This document shows, in pieces, positions 60,367 through 64,000 of a stretch of 64,000 nucleotides of DNA (position 1 is its first letter; each line of letters starts with the position of its first letter). The notes beneath the pieces were generated by a model, which saw only the letters and a list, made by a program, of their open reading frames with translations, did not search any database and was not told where the DNA came from. This stretch comes from RH-chloro-G1 sp003670575 (lineage in GTDB: Bacteria; Chloroflexota; Dehalococcoidia; UBA2979): contig CANMOP010000001.1 of assembly GCA_947499615.1 (NCBI GenBank), positions 1-64,000 on the forward strand. Direction: 5' to 3'. The position numbers and the translations under genes are program-made.

Positions 60367-61554
60367 ATGACCACCTACTCCACCATCGTTGTGGGCGCGG
60401 GGCCCGCCGGTTCCACGGCGGCGCGGGAGATCGCGGCGCGGGGGCACGACGTGCTGCTGCTGGATCGCGCGAGGTTCCCTCGCGATAAGCCGTGCGGCGG
60501 CGGCGTGACCGTGCGCTGCGCCGCATTGCTGCCGTTCGATATCTCGCCGGTGGTGGAGCAGGTGGTGAGCGGCGCGATCCTCAGCGGGCCGCAAGGCGGC
60601 TCGACGATCCGCGATGCGGGCGGGCCACTGACCTTCATGACGCAGCGCCGCCGCCTCGACGCGTTCCTCGTGGAGCGGGCGCAGGAGGCGGGCGTCGAGT
60701 TTCGCGACGGCCAAGCCGTGCGCACGATCGTCGAGCGGCCCGACGGCACCTTCGAGGTGCGCCTCGGCAACGGCGACGCGCACCACTCGCGCGTGCTGAT
60801 CGGCGCGGACGGCGCCAACGGGGTGGTCGGCACCGCGCTCGGCTTCGAGCATGCGGCGGAGCAGGCCGTGGCGCTGGAGGGCAACCTGTCGTTCCCGGAC
60901 GGGCCGCCCGACTGGCTGCGCGGGCGGGTGGCGATCAATCTCGGCTGGCTGCCGGGTGGGTACGGCTGGCTCTTTCCGAAGGGCGACCACATCAACGTGG
61001 GCGTGGGCGGCTGGAAAGCGGTCGCCGGCTCGCAGTTGCGCGCGAGCCTCGACGCCTACACGCGCACCTTCGGCTGGGACCCCGCGACGCTGACCGGGGT
61101 GCGTGGCCACCACCTGCCGATGCTGCGGCCGGGCGCGCGCCTGACCGCGCGAGGCGTGGCGCTGGTCGGCGACGCCGCGGGACTGGTCGACCCGCTCTCG
61201 GGCGAGGGCATCTACGGCGCGATTGCCTCCGGAGTCGCCATCGCGCCCGCGGCAGCGGACTACCTCGCTGGCACGACGCACGACCTGCGTGGCTACCAGT
61301 TCGCGCTGGACCGCGAGCTGGTGCCGGACCTTGTCGCATCGCACGCGCTGATGGAGGTGTTCCACGCCTGGCCGAGGCCGTTCACGTTCCTCGCGATGCG
61401 TTCGCGACGCGTCTGGAATGGCATGACCGGCATCGTGCGCGGCGAACGCACGTACGAGGGGATCGTGCGCCGCACTGGGCCGCTCGCACGGACGCTCCCA
61501 CCGCTGGCGTGGCTGGCGCGGCGGGTCTCCGCTCGACGCTACGGAGCACGGTAG
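60367..61554 (+). CDS. Geranylgeranyl reductase family flavoprotein
   Basis: The 395-residue FAD protein has the Rossmann start TIVVGAGPAGSTAAREIAA, the family sequence RFPRDKPCGGGVTVRCA, and FAD-pyrophosphate site GVALVGDAAGLVDPLSGEGI. The family saturates polyprenyl chains of lipids or menaquinone. Substrate cannot be told. Starts 4 bases after the mrr gene. Confidence 0.9.
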   Translation: MTTYSTIVVGAGPAGSTAAREIAARGHDVLLLDRARFPRDKPCGGGVTVRCAALLPFDISPVVEQVVSGAILSGPQGGSTIRDAGGPLTFMTQRRRLDAFLVERAQEAGVEFRDGQAVRTIVERPDGTFEVRLGNGDAHHSRVLIGADGANGVVGTALGFEHAAEQAVALEGNLSFPDGPPDWLRGRVAINLGWLPGGYGWLFPKGDHINVGVGGWKAVAGSQLRASLDAYTRTFGWDPATLTGVRGHHLPMLRPGARLTARGVALVGDAAGLVDPLSGEGIYGAIASGVAIAPAAADYLAGTTHDLRGYQFALDRELVPDLVASHALMEVFHAWPRPFTFLAMRSRRVWNGMTGIVRGERTYEGIVRRTGPLARTLPPLAWLARRVSARRYGAR

Positions 61555-61699
61555 GCGCCCTCCCGCCCCGGCAGGAACCCTCGCCCCGCCCCGCGGGGAG
61601 AGGGGAGCAAGAGACGCGCAACCATCCTTCCGCTTCTTCGTCCGTCTCCCCTCGCCCGGCGTTGAGGCCCCCCACGGCAGCGCGTGGCAAACTCGACGC

Positions 61700-63241
61700 A
61701 TGCGAGCACGCCTCCTCCTCCTGGCATTGGTCACCACGGCGAGCCTGCTCGCGGCGATGACGGCTGCTTGCTTCGGGGGCGCGGTGCCAGCGCCAACACC
61801 TCGACGCACGGCGACAGCGGTCGCCACGGCGTCGACGGCGCGCCCCGTCGCGGCGCGATTGCCCGATGCCCGCGTGGAGGCGTTGCTGCGGCGGGCGGTC
61901 TGCTGGCTCGACGACCCGACGAGCGCCGGAACCTGCGTCCCGCCCTCGCCGGACGCGCTGGCGGCGATCGATGAGATGGGGCGTTCGGGCGACCCTCGAC
62001 TCGTCGCTCCGCTGATCGACATGCTCAACCTTGACCTGTCGTGGCGCGGCCCGCTGGATGCCGCCCTGGTCCGACTGACAGGCGAGCAGTCAACCGACGC
62101 GCGAGGCTGGCGTGAGTGGCTGCTGGGGCAAGGACAGGCCAACGCCGAGGGGCCTCCGGGCTACGCGCGATGGAAGGCTCGTCTGCTGGCGCTCACCGCC
62201 ACGCCCGAGACGAAGCCAACCTACGAGGCACTGTTCGGGGCGACGCTCGACACCTCGACACTCGCGGCGCTGCACTGGACAGGGGTGCAGCCGGACGCCA
62301 ACCGCCCGCTGCACGATCCGGCAAACGTCAACGCGCGAGCCCAGCGCTACCTCCCGCCCACCGATCTGGTGTACGGCGTAGTGATCGGCTCCGAGGCGCG
62401 CGCCTACCCGCAGCGCATCATCGCGTGGCATGGCGTGGTGAACGACACGCTGAACGGCCACGCGATCGTCGTGGTGCACTGCCTCCCCTGCGGCGGAGCG
62501 GTGGCGTTCGAGCGTGGCCAGAGTGGGGGAAGCACCGCCGCGGGGAAGCCGCGCGATTTCGGCACCACAGGCCTGGCGCTCCACTCGCGCTCGCTCATCT
62601 TCGACACGGTGGAATCGAGGCTGTGGGACGGCTTCAGCGGCGTGGCGCTCGGCGGACCCGGTTCGCCCGGTTCGCCTCGCGCGGCGCTCACTCCGCTGCC
62701 GGTGTTCACCACCACGTGGAGCGACTGGCAGGCCCGCCACACCACCACGACGGTGCTGGACATCGCGACGGGGGTCGTACGCGACTACAGCGCCGGCGCG
62801 GCCACCCGCGACGAGGTCGACTCGACCCGCGCGCTGCACCCGGTGCAGGCAGATACCCGACTGGCTGAGAAGGAACCAGTGATCGGCGTTGTGCCGGCAA
62901 GTGGGCCGCCGCTGGCGTTCCGACTCGCGGAGGTGCAGACGCGCCAACTCGTCACGGCGGGCGCGCCAGGCGCCGGGGTAGTCGCGCTCTCCGAGGGACC
63001 GGGACTGGCTGCTGGGGTCTACGCAGCCGGCGGAGTGCACTTCGTCCGTGCCGAGGGCAACGGCAGTGGCTTCGCCGCCATCGACGATGCCGGCGGGCGT
63101 TGGGCCATGCGCGAGCAGGCGCTGGTGCAGGTGGGAACCGGCAAGGAGCTGCCGGCGCTGCCGTGGCAGCAGGGCTACTGGTTCGCATGGGCGGGGGCGC
63201 ATCCGGAGACAGAGGTGGTGAGGTCTGGCACACAGCCGTAG
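61700..63241 (+). CDS. DUF3179 lipoprotein
   Basis: A 513-residue secreted protein with a signal ending in MTAACFGG (lipobox near residue 24), a Thr/Ala/Pro-rich linker, a helical region and the DUF3179 domain. The domain has YGVVIGSEARAYPQRII and VVVHCLPCGGAVAFERG, where other members have a YCPLCNSA-type motif, and LIFDTVESRLWDGFSG. The two Cys in CLPC may bind a metal. Function unknown. The previous gene ends about 145 bases earlier. Confidence 0.82.
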   Translation: MRARLLLLALVTTASLLAAMTAACFGGAVPAPTPRRTATAVATASTARPVAARLPDARVEALLRRAVCWLDDPTSAGTCVPPSPDALAAIDEMGRSGDPRLVAPLIDMLNLDLSWRGPLDAALVRLTGEQSTDARGWREWLLGQGQANAEGPPGYARWKARLLALTATPETKPTYEALFGATLDTSTLAALHWTGVQPDANRPLHDPANVNARAQRYLPPTDLVYGVVIGSEARAYPQRIIAWHGVVNDTLNGHAIVVVHCLPCGGAVAFERGQSGGSTAAGKPRDFGTTGLALHSRSLIFDTVESRLWDGFSGVALGGPGSPGSPRAALTPLPVFTTTWSDWQARHTTTTVLDIATGVVRDYSAGAATRDEVDSTRALHPVQADTRLAEKEPVIGVVPASGPPLAFRLAEVQTRQLVTAGAPGAGVVALSEGPGLAAGVYAAGGVHFVRAEGNGSGFAAIDDAGGRWAMREQALVQVGTGKELPALPWQQGYWFAWAGAHPETEVVRSGTQP

Positions 63242-63280
63242 TTGACGCCTCCCCTCCCCGCCCTCAATACTGTTCGGACG

Positions 63281-63367
63281 ATGGCCTTGAACTACACCCC
63301 CGGCCTGATCCCAGCTGCGGCGCCTCTGGCGCGCGGCATCAACCTGCTCGTACTCGTACTTACGTAG
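63281..63367 (+). CDS. Branched-chain leader peptide (ilvB attenuator)
   Basis: A 28-residue peptide starting MALNYTPGLIPAAAP and ending GINLLVLVLT, followed by TAG. The last nine residues contain Ile, four Leu and two Val, the control codons expected for an ilv attenuator. Two hairpins follow (63367-63398 and 63408-63427) ahead of ilvB. Ribosome stalling at Leu/Val/Ile codons would decide which hairpin forms. Confidence 0.72.
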   Translation: MALNYTPGLIPAAAPLARGINLLVLVLT

Positions 63368-63398
63368 GCGGCGTCTGCGCGTATGCGCGGTCGTCGCC
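63367..63398 (+). promoter_or_regulatory. Attenuator pause hairpin
   Basis: A long stem begins at the leader stop codon. GGCGGCG (63367-63373) pairs with CGTCGCC (63392-63398, one G:U), with inner GCGC/GCGC (63377-63380, 63385-63388). The ribosome at the leader's control codons would cover or expose it. Confidence 0.55.
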
Positions 63399-63407
63399 TC
63401 AAAACCC

Positions 63408-63427
63408 CGACCCGCCAACGCGGGTCG
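63408..63427 (+). terminator. Attenuator terminator hairpin
   Basis: CGACCCGC (63408-63415) pairs exactly with GCGGGTCG (63420-63427) around CAAC, followed by TTCGCTTGT, a poor T-tract. It lies 76 bases before ilvB, at the place expected for the leader terminator. Confidence 0.55.
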
Positions 63428-63503
63428 TTCGCTTGTCATGACCAAGTGACACCACCAACCCAGGGACCACCCAGCAAGTAGCAGTGACGCGAGGAGCCCA
63501 GCG

Positions 63504-64000
63504 ATGAAGATGAGCGGTGCGGACATCGTCCTGGAAAGCCTGAAGAAGATCGGCATCGATGTCGTCTTCGGCTACCCCGGCGGGGTGGTATTGCCGCTGT
63601 ATGACCGCTTCCCCTCGCATCCGGAGGTGCGCCACATCCTAGTGCGGCACGAGCAGGCCGGCGGACACGCCGCGGACGCCTACGCCCGCGCGACGGGACG
63701 CCTCGGCTGCGCGCTGGCCACCTCAGGCCCGGGCGCGACGAACCTGGTCACCGCGATCACCAACGCGATGATGGACTCGGTGCCCACGCTGTTCATCACG
63801 GGCAACGTGGGGCGCAACCTGCTGGGCAAGGACGGCTTCCAGGAGGCCGACATCACCGGCATCACCACCCCGATCGTGAAGCACAACTACCTGGTGATGC
63901 GGGCGCAGGATCTTGCGTACACGTTCGCCGAGGCCGCGTACATCGCACAGACCGGGCGACCGGGGCCGGTGCACATCGACATCCCGAAGGACGTCTTCAC
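63504..64000 (+). CDS. ilvB: Acetolactate synthase large subunit, cut by window edge
   Basis: First enzyme of the branched-chain pathway, a ThDP and FAD protein. The window holds 165 codons from ATG 63504: VVFGYPGGVVLPLYDRF, the ThDP-activating Glu50 in LVRHEQAGGHAADAYARATG, TSGPGATNLVTAITNAMMDS and GRPGPVHIDIPKDVF. These are the complete opening of a large subunit. GAGGAG lies upstream. It is preceded by a leader-peptide attenuator. Confidence 0.95.
   Translation, partial: MKMSGADIVLESLKKIGIDVVFGYPGGVVLPLYDRFPSHPEVRHILVRHEQAGGHAADAYARATGRLGCALATSGPGATNLVTAITNAMMDSVPTLFITGNVGRNLLGKDGFQEADITGITTPIVKHNYLVMRAQDLAYTFAEAAYIAQTGRPGPVHIDIPKDVF

Noticed and set aside
60346..62142. 598-codon open frame on the - strand
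   Set aside because: Antisense to the geranylgeranyl-reductase-family gene and part of the DUF3179 gene; low-complexity Arg-rich product.
1..64000. tRNA, rRNA, CRISPR or insertion sequences
   Set aside because: No cloverleaf-like genes, regularly spaced repeats or transposase motifs were found on reading either strand by eye.

Overview
The window is high-G+C bacterial chromosome, packed with genes in short, tightly overlapping operons. I see no rRNA, tRNA, CRISPR array or insertion sequence. The gene content fits a Chloroflexota bacterium, perhaps of the Dehalococcoidia/Tepidiformia side. The indicators are a nine-gene F-type ATP synthase operon with an AtpZ-like first gene, Rex, DUF951, a type 2 OMP decarboxylase, a DUF4129/DUF58/MoxR cassette, an ETF-linked membrane Fe-S oxidoreductase and a DUF3179 lipoprotein. 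This taxonomic call is inference from gene families, not from a marker gene.

Layout. 1-3680 (+): sortase (cut by the left edge), YibE/F membrane protein, thioredoxin-like lipoprotein, RibD-C reductase. 3708-6971 (-): a copper efflux operon (HMA/Cys-rich protein, CsoR, CopA) behind a CsoR-like operator, then a tiny Lys/Ala-rich peptide gene at 7151-7237. 7459-9136 (+): esterase and IspH. 9144-9927 (-): a frameshifted response regulator with a degenerate receiver. 10115-12564 (-): pabB-pabC. 12660-13861 (+): VanZ-like protein and Rex, the latter with its own operator. 13879-17296 (-): cyclophilin lipoprotein, MurA (active-site Cys replaced by Asp) and MreB (apparent CTG start). 17413-19150 (+): a lower-G+C cassette of a dual-OB-like protein with an in-frame amber codon plus two DUF488 proteins, probably acquired.

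19177-26576 (-): the complete atp operon. 26689-29232 (-): murI-pyrF-DUF951-bifunctional nuclease family. 29322-33101 (-): MoxR-DUF58-DUF4129 membrane cassette. 33229-34922 (+): CinA and an apparently truncated nuclease-like gene. 34919-36418 (-): orphan HicB-like antitoxin and ChrA. 36456-41738 (-): CoaE with a histone-H1-like tail, NorQ-like AAA+ and NorD-like VWA protein. 41932-50970 (-): a tight acyl-CoA operon holding two crotonases, two small paralogous unknowns, two Rieske-like proteins that lack the metal ligands, an acyl-CoA ligase, an EtfAB:quinone-oxidoreductase-type protein and EtfBA. 51130-53325 (+): SDR, membrane protein, unknown. 53360-55355 (-): two SDR-like proteins without a catalytic tetrad plus an RDD protein. 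55512-63241 (+): HDOD, ankyrin, IlvE-type aminotransferase, PH-like membrane protein, Mrr-like nuclease, geranylgeranyl-reductase-family flavoprotein and DUF3179 lipoprotein. 63281-64000 (+): a branched-chain-amino-acid leader peptide with attenuator hairpins and the start of ilvB, cut by the right edge.

How it works together. The ETF/oxidoreductase operon would move electrons from acyl-CoA oxidation to the membrane quinone pool. The ATP synthase uses the resulting gradient and Rex senses the NADH/NAD+ balance. Best candidates for undescribed biology are the acyl-CoA operon with its unknown small proteins and metal-less Rieske-like pair, the dual-OB/DUF488 cassette with its stop codon, and the CoaE-H1-tail fusion.
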